Translations under genes and position numbers: made by a program
Assembly: GCF_905220565.1 (NCBI RefSeq)
Contig: NC_059398.1
Coordinates: 5,355,177-5,419,176, forward strand
Direction of reading: 5' to 3'
DNA: 64,000 nucleotides
DNA from: Melitaea cinxia
Lineage: Eukaryota; Arthropoda; Insecta; Lepidoptera; Nymphalidae
The notes under the pieces: model-generated
Database searches by the model: none
The model's input: the letters and a program-made list of their open reading frames with translations, nothing else
Told to the model about the DNA's origin: nothing
Shown: positions 22,355 to 34,457 of the stretch, in pieces
How positions within the stretch are numbered: the first letter of the stretch is position 1
Layout: the number at the start of each line of letters is the position of its first letter

Positions 22355-23486
22355 TTTTTTTTTTTTTGATATCGCAGGGTAACCCATTTACGGGTGATAT
22401 CCAGGATGCCCGGGTAGGCATTCCTAGACCGTATGTCGGCTTAGCACTTGGGGGTGCACTACCGACCAAAACCCCTGCGGGAGCCTTCAGCCGCTTTAAT
22501 TGGAGGGTCCCGGATCTGCAGGCAACAGGATCCCCCCAGCGACAGGCTGGCCTCGGCGAAAAGACCAGACTTCTCCTCCATGGGACTGTCCGGCTCACCT
22601 CTGAACAATCCCGACGACGCCATGTCTAGCAGGACCGGGTTCCCGTCCCGGCCCGACATGGGCACAGGGGCGTTACTGGAAACGCATTAAGTAGCGCCTC
22701 CTACGCACCCCCGTTCGTCGCCTGCGGACGGAGGCCTCGTCGGCGGCCCCCTCCCTCATCCGCTCGTCGTTCTCCTTCTGGGACATTACTGTCTCGCAGA
22801 AGGAGACCATCGCCTTCCAGGACTCGTCGTCGCCGAGCATCGCGGTGATAACGCTCGGCAGTGACAAGTCCCCTCCGAGGACTGTCGTCAGATCGCGACG
22901 TAGCGCCGCCCATCTCGGGCACACCTCGAGGGTGTGCTGGGCAGAGTCCACCTCCGCGCCACAATCGTGACATTCAGTCGTCGGCTCCCTTTGGGCCGTC
23001 CGACACAAGTATTCACCAAAGCAGCCGTGCACGGTGAGAACCTGCGTCAGACGGAAGGTGAGGGGTTTGCGCTTACGGCGCATCCACCGCTCAAGGACCG
23101 GGCGCAAGGCAGCCGTTACGCGTGTGCCATACGGCTGCTCCGCCAGGTCCTCCCCCCACCTCCGCATTAGTGCTTCTTGCCCCATCCGGCGCACCCGTAG
23201 GATCCCGTCTAACGTGGGGTTCTCACCGAGAGCCCTCCTACCCGAGACGTATGAGTAGGTCTCGGCAAGGACCTCCGCCACGAGTTCCCACGGGGGATCG
23301 CCGGCTAGAGCAGTAGCTGCAGCCCACGATACCGTACGGTACCCCCGGATCACCCTCACCGCGATGATCCTCTGCGCAGACCGCAGCGCGGCCTTATTCC
23401 TCGCAGTGAGGCGATCCGCCCAAACCGGGGCACCGTACGTCGCCATACTCCGGCAGACTCCGGAATATAGCTGCATGCAGGCGGCT
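22355..23486 (-). mobile_element. R1-like LINE, 3' 1.1 kb
   Basis: A GC-rich block in AT-rich surroundings. On the minus strand it opens mid-ORF at about 23,486, carries the C-terminal part of ORF2, a ~300-bp 3' UTR, and ends in poly(A) (T run 22355-22367). No convincing TSD was found, so the 5' border is approximate. The 3' UTR matches 19675-19919. Confidence 0.88.
22673..23476 (-). CDS. R1-like ORF2 C-terminal region with CCHC knuckle
   Basis: 267 codons from an internal Met to the stop, open upstream to the truncation. This is the part of an R1-clade polyprotein after the RT core: YGAPVWADRL (~14-23) and AAATALAGDPPWEL (~52-65), the post-RT domain, then a zinc knuckle C-x2-C-x8-H-x4-C (C169, C172, H181, C186) in CHDCGAEVDSAQHTLEVCP, and a basic Arg-rich C-terminus (251-261). 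Endonuclease and RT catalytic domains are absent, so the fragment cannot mobilise itself. Codon use is GC-rich, unlike the neighbourhood. The frame is undamaged, suggesting a fairly recent insertion. Clade assignment rests on the knuckle and wording, not on a search. Confidence 0.88.
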   Translation of the reverse strand: MQLYSGVCRSMATYGAPVWADRLTARNKAALRSAQRIIAVRVIRGYRTVSWAAATALAGDPPWELVAEVLAETYSYVSGRRALGENPTLDGILRVRRMGQEALMRRWGEDLAEQPYGTRVTAALRPVLERWMRRKRKPLTFRLTQVLTVHGCFGEYLCRTAQREPTTECHDCGAEVDSAQHTLEVCPRWAALRRDLTTVLGGDLSLPSVITAMLGDDESWKAMVSFCETVMSQKENDERMREGAADEASVRRRRTGVRRRRYLMRFQ

Positions 23487-24149
23487 ATAATAATAAAAAT
23501 TAGTTAACAGGATGTATATAAATTACACATCATTACATTTTTTTCTAAAGTCATCAGTCATCTTCTAGGTTACGGTTCTCCACAATTAAGGAAGTATAAA
23601 ATTATCAATTTTTACGGGCTAGGTAGCTTCTGCATATAAAATGAACACATATATATATACTGTGATTTATACATAGAACGAAATATCGATTACGTTTATC
23701 ATTGGTTATTTAGTGTCACCAGAGTGTGTGCCTATAACCACTGCACTGTCTATTGTAAATACGATTGTCTATTGTATTTCCGAAATATTAGGAAGTCAAA
23801 ATGATCAACGACAAGCACCACGATTATCTGATTTTACATATAAATAATTTTAATAGAACTTACTACATCTTCTCGGTAACATTAATATTCGGTCGTTCTT
23901 TAAAATCTACCTGGGCTACAACAGGTCAGGTCAATTAGATAGTTCTAAGAAAAGATAAAGGTTAAGGTTAATAAATGGTACTTGAAGGTGTACGTAATAA
24001 TTTATATTAAAAGTACTTGTCAATTACTGCGGCTACACTCGCGCTTATCATTTATATTTTGCACTTATTCATAGTATGCTTTCTGATACAAATTAAAACT
24101 ATTAATGAAAAAAGTCAATAAATATATGTAAGTAATTAATTGTTGTATG
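23487..24149. other. AT-rich spacer, no gene seen
   Basis: No supported feature. Confidence 0.5.
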
Positions 24150-24762
24150 CTAGCTGTGCCCCGCGTCTTTACGTGCGTTACGCGTTTTCACAGCTCCAGA
24201 TCGTGAGTTCGATTTCTGCCCCGAATCTGTATGTAATAGATATATTAAATATGTGTGTGTGTGTGTGTGTGCATGCATATCGAAAAAAATGTAGCTATAT
24301 CAGTTGGCTGTTATCTTTAACACAAACTTTAAATTGCTTACCACTAGGAACAGACAACCGTGCGTCTATATTGTAGAATTTGTAAATTTTTAATTCGAAC
24401 AAACCTTTTAAAAATTGTCGTAATTAATAGAAAACATTTAATTATTTTAAATCTATCGGGGCGGTAGGTAAACACGGTTTATCTACTCCCCAAAATATTT
24501 TTGTTAAATCCCGATTTCGCGGGAATTTCGGGTAAAAATTAGTTAATATTTTGCTCCACAACATACACTATCTTCTAGTAAAAGTCCCCTAAAAATGGGT
24601 TCAGTCATTCCGGAAAATAGTCCGGAAAAACAGAAAAACAGACAAACAAAAATTTTAAAACGTTTGTTGTGTTTCAGTATAGTGTAAATAACTAAATGCA
24701 CTTGATAACACAGGCACTTTGAAAACACAGACAGACACTTCAATTTTATTTATATGTATAGA
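24150..24762 (-). mobile_element. Possible Helitron (or two fragments)
   Basis: On the minus strand the right side starts TCTATACATATAAATAAAA then TTGAAGTGTCTGTCTGTG, the Helitron 5' region seen at 16,940. The left side ends GGGGCACAGCTAG at 24150-24153. Neither outer base fits A^T exactly, and the interior has a (GT)n run (24252-24271) and a tRNA-like scrap (GAGTTCGATTTCTG). It may be a composite. Confidence 0.45.
24252..24271. repeat. (GT)n microsatellite
   Basis: Ten perfect dinucleotides. Confidence 0.9.
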
Positions 24763-24962
24763 ATAGAATACCAACTCCGTATCAGTCATTATTATTTTTT
24801 TAATCATTTGATATCTCGTATAATTAAATTTTAAATTACAATAAATGTGACAGATGAAATTTTTATTTCGCCAAACAAATTAGAAAGTTGTCCGTTTCGT
24901 TTCAACATAATGAATAAAAAAGCGACATTCAAGTTTTAATTGGCATTTTGACATAATGACTG

Positions 24963-25463
24963 TATAATTGTGTTTGCTCACAAACGAAAAAAAACCGACT
25001 TCAATTTCATCGACGAGTAATACAACGTAGATCGACGAAAAAATAGTCAAAATCGTTACACCCAGTAAAAAGTTATTGTGGATTTTCGAGACTTTCCCTC
25101 GATTTCTCTGGGATCCCATCATCAGATCCTGGTTTCCTTATCATGGTACTAAACTTGGGATATCTCCTTTCCAACAAAAAAAGAATTATCAAAATCGGTA
25201 CATCCAGTAGAAAGTTATGCGGTATAATACAACGTAGGTCGACGAAAAAAGCGTCAAGTAAAAACACATTATTAGATATAGCTCGAAAAGTAGTTGTTAG
25301 ATCTCAAATAAATTTAAATGGGACCAATTGGCACACACCACCTTTCGATTAAAAGAAAATTTGTAGAAATCGGTCCACCCATACAAAACTTCTGATGTAA
25401 CATACATAACAAAAAAAAAAATACAGTCGAATTGAGAACCTCCTCCTTTTTTGGAAGTCGGTT
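24963..25463 (+). repeat. Family A repeat, nearly complete copy
   Basis: Starts ATTGTGTTTGCTCACAAACG, then AACCGACTTCAATTTCATCG, and ends TTTTTTGGAAGTCGGTTAAA, so AACCGACTTC and GAAGTCGGTT form short inverted termini. Blocks in order: GATTTTCGAGACTTTCCC, CCATCATCAGATCCTGG, GATATCTCCTTTCCAAC, CGCATTATTAGATATA-like, AAAAGTAGTTGTTAGATC, GTCGAATTGAGAACCTCC. Open frames inside (up to 80 codons) are shared by other copies without a recognisable product. No class could be assigned. Confidence 0.75.
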
Positions 25464-26425
25464 AAAAAACGCATTATTAGATATAACTCGAAAAGTAGTT
25501 GTTAGATCTCAAATAAATTTAAATGGGACCAATTGACACACACCATCTTTCGATTAAAAAAAATTGTCGAAATTGGTCCACCCAGTGTTGCAAAAGTGTA
25601 AAATAAAAAATCGGTATATTTGGCTCCGAAAAATCGGTAGAAATCGGTAGATTTTTACTCGGAGTAAAACAAAAGTATTCTAAGTCAATAATGCGTTCAT
25701 TTATTTAAATTTGTTCCGTAAAATTAAATCAAATTCTTTATTTGCATGAATATAGTTAATACATGAGGTGTTATTAGTTGCAATGTCTCCTAATCTACCT
25801 TAAATGGCGTGCAAATTTTTGTTCCATTTATTATTATAATTAAATTACATTACAGAAAAAGAAAGTACTCAAAAGCAATACGTTTTATCACTAAGAAACA
25901 TTAATTATAGAAGTAGTCCATACAATGGAGACAACAAGAAGTAATTTATTTATGTTATTTATTTATTTTGTTTACGAAACCAACAGCCTTATTTACTAAA
26001 CATATCACTCCTCTCACTCACACACTCACTCTACAATCTTATAGTAACTTAATAACAGGTTTTCCTTAATTAACATGCTCTTTGATATATGCGAGCAGAA
26101 CTATATATCGACGTGGTGTGAAGAATTTCGGGAAGTCCCCGTGCATTGATTTTGTGTTACCGTTTTATTTTAATGTTACCGTATTAAGAATGTTATTTTA
26201 CCTTTTTTTAGAAAATTATTTTACATTAGTTGAAAATTCAAAAATTCGGTAGATAGCACTGCTAAATCGGTATATCGGTAGACAAGGGCCAAAATCGGTA
26301 GATCTACCGATAAATCGGTAGCTTTTGTAACGCTGGGTCCACCCGGTCAAAAGTTCTGAGGTAACATACATAAAAAAAATACAGTCGAATTGAGAACCTC
26401 CTCTTTTTTGGAAGTCGGTTAAAAA
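25464..26425 (+). repeat. Second, partial family A copy split by a hAT
   Basis: It starts ACGCATTATTAGATATAACT directly after the first copy and repeats only its second half. It is interrupted at GGTCCACC by the element 25583-26335, then runs to GGAAGTCGGTTAAAA. The head-to-tail arrangement suggests a partial tandem duplication of the family A 3' half. Confidence 0.8.
25583..26335. mobile_element. Non-autonomous hAT-type element, 753 bp, 8-bp TSD
   Basis: Perfect 8-bp duplications GGTCCACC (25575-25582 and 26336-26343). Termini CAGTGTTGCAAAAG and CTTTTGTAACGCTG are inverted repeats (12/14), with the CAGTG…-type end of hAT elements. ATCGGTAGAT-like words cluster inside both ends (25,605-25,660 and 26,240-26,325, both orientations), as expected of subterminal transposase sites. 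No transposase ORF. Confidence 0.88.
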
Positions 26426-26452
26426 ATAATAATTTTCTTGCAAGCTCTTTTC

Positions 26453-26813
26453 AGATTCTGAGCGTTTCTGACGCCGCGTTGGCGCAACGGTCACAGCCAT
26501 GGATTGTACCTGTTGCGCTGGCGGTTGCGGGTTCGATCCCCGCACATGACAATCATTTGTATTGGCCATACAGGTGTTTGCCGTGGTCTGGGTGTTTGTG
26601 CAGTCCTTGTGGGTCTCCCCACCGTGCCTCGGAGAGCACGTTAAGCCGTCGGTCCCGGTTGTTATCATGTACACCTGATAGCGATCGTTACTCATAGTAG
26701 GGAATATATCCGCAAACCCGCATTGGAGCAGCGTGGTGGATTAAGCTCTGATCCTTCTCCTACATGGGGAAAGAGGCCTATGGCCAGTAGTGGGATATTA
26801 CAGGCTGAAGCGT
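26453..26813 (+). mobile_element. tRNA-headed SINE, full-length
   Basis: Almost identical to the 15,220 copy (A-box-like TTGGCGCAACGGTC, B box GGTTCGATCCC, tail GGGATATTACAGGCTGAAGC). Flanks share AAGCTCTTTTC (26442-26452 and 26814-26824). About 17 extra bases stand between the left repeat and the usual SINE start. It lies 28 bp past the family A copy. Confidence 0.88.
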
Positions 26814-27148
26814 AAGCTCTTTTCCTCTCGATTGCATATATTAGTTCCGTTTTTGTTTTTCATCCAAAGAATTAATAAAATGACACGTCGCTGATGTTAC
26901 TTTTCATTTGCATATGAATTGTGTTGTAATTTTCAATTAAAAGGTTGATTGATATTTGTAATAATTTTAATAATCTTAAACAGTGCAGACTTCTTCTATT
27001 TAGGAGGTATGATACGAATTAGAAGTACTGATTACAGAATGAAATGAACCTATAACGAAATTGCACAATTGATGAATGTTTTACGTACCTATATTTTTTT
27101 TGAAGTAAAAATTTAATTATAATATATCCTAAGCTATTATTAAACCCA

Positions 27149-28220
27149 AAAGGGGACTGTCCACTTTGTATGGGGGTTTCGGCCCCGAGTGGACAGTCAC
27201 TGAGAATAATAATTATATATTAAGTTAGTAGTACTAACAAGTAGGAATTAGAAAAATGATATAGTTTTGTGTCCAGGTGTTTCATTTTTTGTTTTTTTGT
27301 GGATAATTACAAGAAGGTTTCTGAAATAAAAAATCATTGTTTTTGTTATTTTTGTTTTACTAATCGGATTCGTACGTTAACAGAATGTTATCTAAAAACT
27401 AGGCAGGTAGATTTATAAAATCTTGAAAACTTTTCCAGCCCAAAAACCAAATAATTGTCATGACATGGGCACAACAACCTACTGTCGTCCGTCGACCAAC
27501 CATACAGTTGCAATAATATTTTTTATGGCTTCTCTGCCTGACCTTTATTATAACAAAAACATATAAAATAAATACAAAATATATTTTCCTACTTATGGTG
27601 CCTACTGTGTATTTTACGTTGCATTAGTGATGAATTCTCGGTTGACGGAAAACCTTTTAGTAGGTTGCTTAATCACTATGAATGGAAGTCAAATGAATGT
27701 ATGACGCAAAAGTCTGTAGTTTAGGGTTGCCATAATAAATAATATTTACAATAAACAAATAAATCAATTAAATCGATAATCGAATTTAATATAATTAATT
27801 GCTTGCTTTTTATTTAGTCAATAACAATGTTTCTAAAATAGTTTATTTTTCACCAAAGATAAATATTTTTTTACTAAATACACTTTTATAGATAACTTTT
27901 TTTCTTATTAATTCGATTTAACAATACTTTTAATCGATTTTAACAAATAATCGATTTAAAAATATTTTAAAATCGATTGTTCGTTAATAATAATTGTTTT
28001 TTTAAGACTGGCAACGTGGTATAATAAATCACCAACCGAAAATAAACAAGTATTATATAATTAATGAATTAAAACACTTATTAAATAAACTTTTTATCAG
28101 TTTATATTGACACAACTGAAAATCACGAATAATCATGATTTAATATATGAAAATTTTTGTTACATTTGTTTTTTTGTATAAATTTTGTTCACGCCGGGCC
28201 GAAAATGGACAGTCCCCTTT
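27149..28220. mobile_element. 1.07-kb non-coding TIR element with a terminal hairpin
   Basis: Perfect 15-bp inverted termini AAAGGGGACTGTCCA (27149-27163) and its complement (28206-28220). Just inside the left end an 11-bp-arm hairpin, GACTGTCCACT (27155-27165) / AGTGGACAGTC (27188-27198), re-uses the same motif, so it occurs three times. The GGGGTTTCGGCCCC loop contrasts with the AT-rich interior. No TSD and no ORF could be identified; superfamily unknown. Confidence 0.65.
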
Positions 28221-28496
28221 ACTACCCTATTCAAGTTCAAACGGTCGAATTGTCTCAAGGCCTGAACTTTTATTAATGAATTCAACAATATATAATCTAA
28301 CGATTATTTAAAATTATCAAATACAATTTTACCACATATTGTATATAAATAATTGTCTCGTGTCGTGGACGTCAAAATTTTTCTCTAGTATCATGAATAA
28401 CTGCACTTTTTTGGAGATTGCTAACAAAGGAGTCGGGAGTTATCTGCAAAAAAATATTAAATAAAATTATCTTTGAAAAATTAAACACTACTGACA
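28221..28496. other. AT-rich spacer
   Basis: No supported feature. Confidence 0.5.
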
Positions 28497-28636
28497 CTAA
28501 AACTACTCATTAAACACTACTCATAGTATATATCCGCCAACCCGCATTGGAGCAGCATGGTGGATTAAGCTCTGATCCTTCTTCTACATGGGCGGGATAG
28601 AGGCCTATGTCCAGTAGTAGGATATTACAGGCTCCC
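28497..28636 (+). mobile_element. SINE 3' portion
   Basis: Matches the last third of the 15,220 SINE (ATATCCGCCAACCCGCATTG, TGGTGGATTAAGCTCTGATC, GGATATTACAGGCT). The tRNA head is missing. Confidence 0.8.
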
Positions 28637-29102
28637 GCGTACGAAGCGTACATAATTATATAGTCTTTTACTTCACTGCAAATTCTTTATAAAGACTCGT
28701 TTTTGTAATGTTTTAAAGGAATTAATTTACTTTTATATTATATGTGTATCAATGTAGAACCATTATTATAAATCTTGTCTATATCTTACCAAATTCTGAA
28801 TCGTATATGATTTGTCAATCACTCGAAATCGCCCACAGTAATGCAATACTTTTATTAGAACCAATAAACCATCTTCAAATATAAATGAAAGCCTGAGTCC
28901 CACCTATGGGACTTCTTAATGCTACTACGACACTTCTCAGTACAAACAGTGAAAGTAGTCCACTTGCAGTAAATTTAGAAGCTAATTTACAAGTATAAGT
29001 GGTATCAAGACAAGTATTTCCTTATGGAATCATTTAATTGTTAACAAAAGTAATAAAAACGGTATGTAATATTATATTCTTTAGTCAAACTCAATAAAAA
29101 GC
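28637..29102. other. AT-rich spacer, no gene seen
   Basis: No supported feature. Confidence 0.5.
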
Positions 29103-29271
29103 ATATATATAAATGAATGTTTGTCTATATGTCCTTCATAGAATCGTAAACTATCCATTTGATCATGTCATTATCTTCAGCAAAGTGTTGTGCATGTGCC
29201 CACAAAGGTTTCTGAGTTGGTACGACCAAAAAAAAAATAAAGCATAGCAACGCGCGGAGGGTACAGCGAGT
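29103..29271 (+). mobile_element. Degenerate Helitron-like element
   Basis: Starts near ATATATATAAATGAATGTTTG and ends CAACGCGCGGAGGGTACAGC with GAGT where CTAGT is expected. Both termini are eroded. Confidence 0.4.
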
Positions 29272-30834
29272 ATTATATAAAATAACAAAACGTGGAACAT
29301 ACAACCAAAATTATTGTCCATTATTTGTAACTGTAAATTTAGTGACACATAAGCAATGAACTATAATCTGTAGACAATTGTGACCCTCTCAAATTGACGG
29401 TATAAAATCAAATATAACAAGCGTTAATCCCATGGTAATTAATCGTAAGCACGGCCTTTGTAGTAAAACATTGTTCACACCACGCAACGCGCCGTTGAGT
29501 TGGTAACCTTACCGAAATTAAGAGCACGACATTCTGTACTGTGGCCCCAAGAAACAGTATCCATTACACTACGATTACTACATAAGTGAACTTTAATTTT
29601 CTTTTACCTCTTTACTATTTTCGATATCAAAACTTACGTTATAGCTACTTGGGGTAAATTTTTACAACAAACTCAATCTTTTAGTATTTACTTTTTTGTT
29701 GTTATTATCGTCGTAGTTGATGAAAAATATTTTATATGTGAATTTTCATAATTTTGTCCACCACCTTTCAATTATCATTTTACATTTTTACTCTTTACGT
29801 GACTTATCGCTATTTTCATTAAAAAAACCGTTATTCGCTTAATTTGACGAAAATTATCACATCACCATTATAAGTTTGATAAAAATTTGTCATGGTGTTA
29901 CACAAAAAATGCTCTATAGTACCGTCTAAAATTACGTATAAAAGGAAATTCTTTTTTTTTTTTTCTTTCGCGAACCAGTTCTCTTAACAAATAGGTACAA
30001 GGTAATAAACAAAAATTACAACACACATACCTTAAGGTACTTAAGGTTTTACTGTAAGCGTAATTAACACTTCGAAATTAGGTTAACACGATAATCACAC
30101 GCTAATTAATTTCAAAATGACCTTTTTGAGTTCGTAGCCTTAACTAAACCAAATGAGATCATTGTGATCTTACTTACATGGCTAATATTCTATTTATATC
30201 ATGCAACAACGCACTATAAATATAACACAGTTCTATATGGCATTAAATTTTTCTTATTTAACATAACAATTCATAGGTAAAAAAATTTAAATTGGTTTTA
30301 TAATTTTGTATTAAAATTAATGAAATATAATTAATTAATGAATATGGACTTATTTACTTTTAAACATTGCAGTTATCGTGTTATTCCATTTCACATTAAT
30401 TAGCTGTTAATTTAAAATAAAATTAATTAACATAATTAAGACGTTTCGTTTTTTAATTATTAAAATAAACACGCATGTGATAAGTTATTTAAAAGAAAAT
30501 AAAATGTGCATTTAGTATGCTCTTATTTTCAATTTATTTCTTTTCAATTACCTTAAATTCTGTGCATAAAAATTAAGTGGAAGGTGTTTATTTATAATTT
30601 TAAAAGCGAACTTCTAACATTTTCTATTTATAATAAATACAAATCAATAAGTAAGACACCGCAGTGTACAATAGCAACGTAATACGAGTATTTAGTCATA
30701 CAACAATAAAGTTGAATGTTGAAATACAATTGAAGTGCAAGTCAGCGTCATATCGTGACATTATTAAAACCAATGTTGAGTTCTCATAATTGTCGATATC
30801 AATAGAAAATGAATTTGTAGCAGTAATAATAGAA
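29272..30834. other. AT-rich spacer, no gene seen
   Basis: About 1.5 kb without recognisable gene or element. 29,440-29,560 is less AT-rich, but no fold or frame convinced me. Confidence 0.45.
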
Positions 30835-31090
30835 GCTTTCCGCCCGCGGTTCCGCCCGCGTAGTTTACATGATTTTGGTTGTTCCGTTTTCTTCCATTAA
30901 TAATTATATTGCCTTCGATATTCAGTAATAATTTAACATTCCGCTGGTGGCAGAATTTTTTAAATTGTATCATAAACTATGTGTTATTTTCGATTTTAAG
31001 CTATCAGCGTACGAAGTTTTACTACGTTTCATTATAATTAGTTCAGTAGTTTTTTTGGTGGAAAAAGGCTAAAAATATATCCATTCATCA
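30835..31090 (-). mobile_element. Degenerate Helitron-like element
   Basis: On the minus strand it contains ACTACTGAACTAATTATAAT (a phrase common inside these Helitrons) and ends ACGCGGGCGGAACCGCGGGC with a mutated CTAG. The 5' border is not defined. Confidence 0.45.
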
Positions 31091-33165
31091 TCACAAACTC
31101 TTGTATATTTAAATAATAATACGATATTCTAGTACAAAGTACGTAATACGTTACAACTTCGACGCATTTCCTTACTATTGCGTTAATATTTCCGATTGCT
31201 AAATTTAGTACTTTAAAAAGTCATAAAACCAATGGAAACGCGCATTCATATCCGCGGTCAACTATCGGCAGCGTGAGATCAAACAGCGAGATTTACCTTG
31301 AAAATGTAATACAGAATGCGGTGGACATGCCGTGTCGGTACCGGTTACTATCATTCATAAGTATTGAAAGATTGACTGTTAAAGCGCTCGAACTTAATTG
31401 CTCTTAAATTGATTTAACTTAATATAAATTTTAAATTATTAAATGTTTAAAAGTATGTTAACATTTAAATAAAAAAATAATCACATCAAAAACGAATTGA
31501 AACTTAAAAGTAATCTTAAAAAAAGGTAACATTAAAATCAGAAATTACTATTATATAATAAGAACCTTCTTCTTTGTCTCATCAGCTTAATTGTACGAGA
31601 ATCTGCTACTATAGTTACTATTTATCATTTTCAAGCATGTCCATTTTTACCTCTATACGTAGTTATAACTAAAAGAGCTACAACTGACTTTGTGGCTAAA
31701 GAAATAACAAAAAAGATTAAATTAAAACAGGAAATGCTCTCTATATGGTTGTTACATTACTTAAAATCAACTGCGACTATCTTGGTGTAAATTTAAAAGA
31801 AATATATAGAAATAGAAAAAACATACAAATACTAAATTCAGTCGAAATAAGAAACTTTTTTAATATTACATTTTCAAACTACGAATAGTATGACGAAATA
31901 AAAAAAAAAGTTACTCTCTGCATCTAATCTTTAATTTAAATATTTTTCACGCTTTCATTATTTTATAATATAGTTATACAATACACACGTAACTGTCCCA
32001 AGTATGTGGTTCCTTGTAAAAAAATGTAAGCGACAAGCGATTTTGCACAGTCGTAAATTATTATTGAACGGGTAAAAAGAGAAATCTAAATAATTTGAAA
32101 ATAAAAAGCACAAAAATGGAGATTTTTTTTGAAGTGAAACTTTTTTGGATCATTGTGATTCGAAACTCGATGAAACGAAAAATTCGTGACAGTAAAGAAA
32201 CAAACACATAAATTTATAGGAGAGAAATAGAATACATGACTGCTCAAAACGCGTAAGCGATACGTTTTGCATGGCGCTTACGAACTATTCCACGAAACCG
32301 TGGTCATCGTCGATAGAACAAATCTAAAGGCCAACCTTCCTACGAATTTTCAGATGTTTTACTTTTGCTGTGTATGAATATCGCATATACACTTTTTTAT
32401 TACTTTTTTTATCAAACTAAGTAAACTTTATAATATATGGTCTTATAATGAAAAGTGTACTCATTTTTTATTAATAATTATTTATAATTAATTACTTAAC
32501 CGACATTAAATATTTCCTCAGGTAAAGTAAAGTAAAAATTACCTTCGCATTGAAAAAAATTCTTTTACTTACGCTTCAGGGATTTTCTAAAGATTTTTTC
32601 AATAAATAATAATTATAATTATCACATTCCGTATACATTTTAATGTGGTTCCGGTTTAATAAATTGTATTGGGTTATCCGTGATGTCATTGACATGATAG
32701 TAAAAACCCTTTATTCCGGCTGCGCTATGGGTATCGAGATATTTTTATTATGAACTTATAATTATGTATTATATGATATTGTCGACAAATTTTTAAATTT
32801 TTTTTATATCAAAACTATAAAGACTGTGTGGCGCAATCTTAGATAGAAAATATTATAATTTTTTTTTTTTTTTTTGTTTTTTTGGAGTGGTACTATCATT
32901 AATACTGGCTTTTTTTTACTTGTTTCTACATAGATCACGCATCATGCCAATAGCAATTAATAAATTTTACTAAATCACTGGATACTTTTTATCCTAAAAT
33001 TACCTAAATAGGCTTCCCTTGAGAGAATTAAAAATTGTAGTTAGTTATAATTAAATAATGCGTATTGCGATTTTATTTATTATTATTTTTTTCTTGTTAG
33101 AAATTTATAAAATTAAGATTACAAATGGAGTTGCGTGGTGATTAATTCTTGGAGTCACTTCTTCT
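31091..33165. other. AT-rich spacer with a small GC-richer island
   Basis: No gene is supported. 31,230-31,345 is GC-richer (CCGCGGTCAACTATCGGCAG…GTGTCGGTACCGG). A minus-strand ATG at 31,328 is followed 35 nt on by a GTAAAT donor-like site. This could be a first exon or chance. Confidence 0.4.
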
Positions 33166-33665
33166 GTATAAGAAGACCTTTACCGGGCAGTGGAACATTT
33201 ACAGGCCGTTCGTTACACTCCAGTTATAATCAATTTACATAATATTTATGATAAAAAAAAATATTATTAACAAAAATGAACTTAAAAAACATTTGGCGAA
33301 AATATCATAAAAAATCACCATTAATTGACTGTTTACATATAAACGTGAAATTTTATCTGTCAATTTTTACACAATGATTTAACTTGTTAAAACATTCGTA
33401 ATTGCTTAAGTACGTTAAAATTACACAAAACAGATTTTTAATATATGTCCTGGTGAAAGGCTCCAAGAACTTAACGTTATATAATGTGGAACAGTTAAAC
33501 TTCGCAAGGTCTGCTTAATGAGGCTGTAAGCACTTAAATTTCAAAGTTATCCAATAATCATATGGATGGATAATGCGCCAGCATGCATTGGTGCAGCGAG
33601 ACAAAGTAACCTACACCATATGGCGAAGAAACCTTTTCTCGCCAGTTTATATACATATATTCTTG
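33166..33665 (+). mobile_element. Decayed LINE/SINE tail pieces
   Basis: 33,170-33,225 (GACCTTTACCGGGCAGTGGA, ACATTTACAGGC) and 33,560-33,665 (GCCAGCATGCATTGGTGCAG) resemble the tail shared by local SINEs and LINEs. The rest is AT-rich. Confidence 0.4.
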
Positions 33666-34457
33666 ATTGCACTAATTTATTTTACAATAGTCATTAATAT
33701 AGGAATATATTGGCGAGGGCAAACTTATCTCTAAAAGAGATATCTTCCAACCAACCCATATTTTATTTACAATACCAAAGCCATAATTGAGTACCTACTC
33801 GTACTGAGTTTGAAAGTTTTTAAAATTAAAATCAATCAGATCCACTAATATAATTTTTTTATTTATCTACAAGTAGGTAAGTACATAGGGAACACTTACA
33901 ACAATTTTTATATCAGGTCAATTATGAGATCATTTCATATGTTAATAGTAAAAGTTTATTTTTTTATTTTAAATATATTTTATTATTTTAAAAAGGTTCT
34001 TACTTTTAATTTATTAATTCTGCTTTCGATTGTGAGTGGCAGCTGATGACCTTATTTATTGAGGATTCTTACTTCTAAAAGGTTCTTTCTTAAAGGTTAA
34101 GTGCAAAGATTTTGAACCAGCCTACTTAAGAAAGCAAACTTTCCCACTTTATAATATTATTAAATATAAGTTACAGATGCCTTAACCCTTTTAAAAGTTA
34201 GTTAATTACAATATGAAAAGTTATGAATATTGTAATATGAAACATGCAAACAAAGACTACAACTGAACATCAACTATTTTTAGTTCCTTGCAGAAAATGT
34301 CAATATTCCTTCATTTTAAAATTTTTAATTTTCTAAGTATGGCTCTATGTACTTAAAGCTTCTTTCAAACAACGAGAGTACAAATTAGTGATTATGTTTT
34401 AGAACAGTGTCAATTACTATATAACAATATTGTTGAATTCCAAATATATAATTAAGT
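33666..34457. other. AT-rich spacer, no gene seen
   Basis: No supported feature. Confidence 0.5.

Noticed and set aside
22366..23316. Plus-strand and alternate-frame ORFs of 64-90 codons
   Set aside because: They result from the GC-rich R1-like element, whose real frame is on the minus strand.
26216..26695. 159-codon minus-strand frame as a gene
   Set aside because: It runs through the hAT end, family A and the antisense of a SINE, so it is read-through of repeats.
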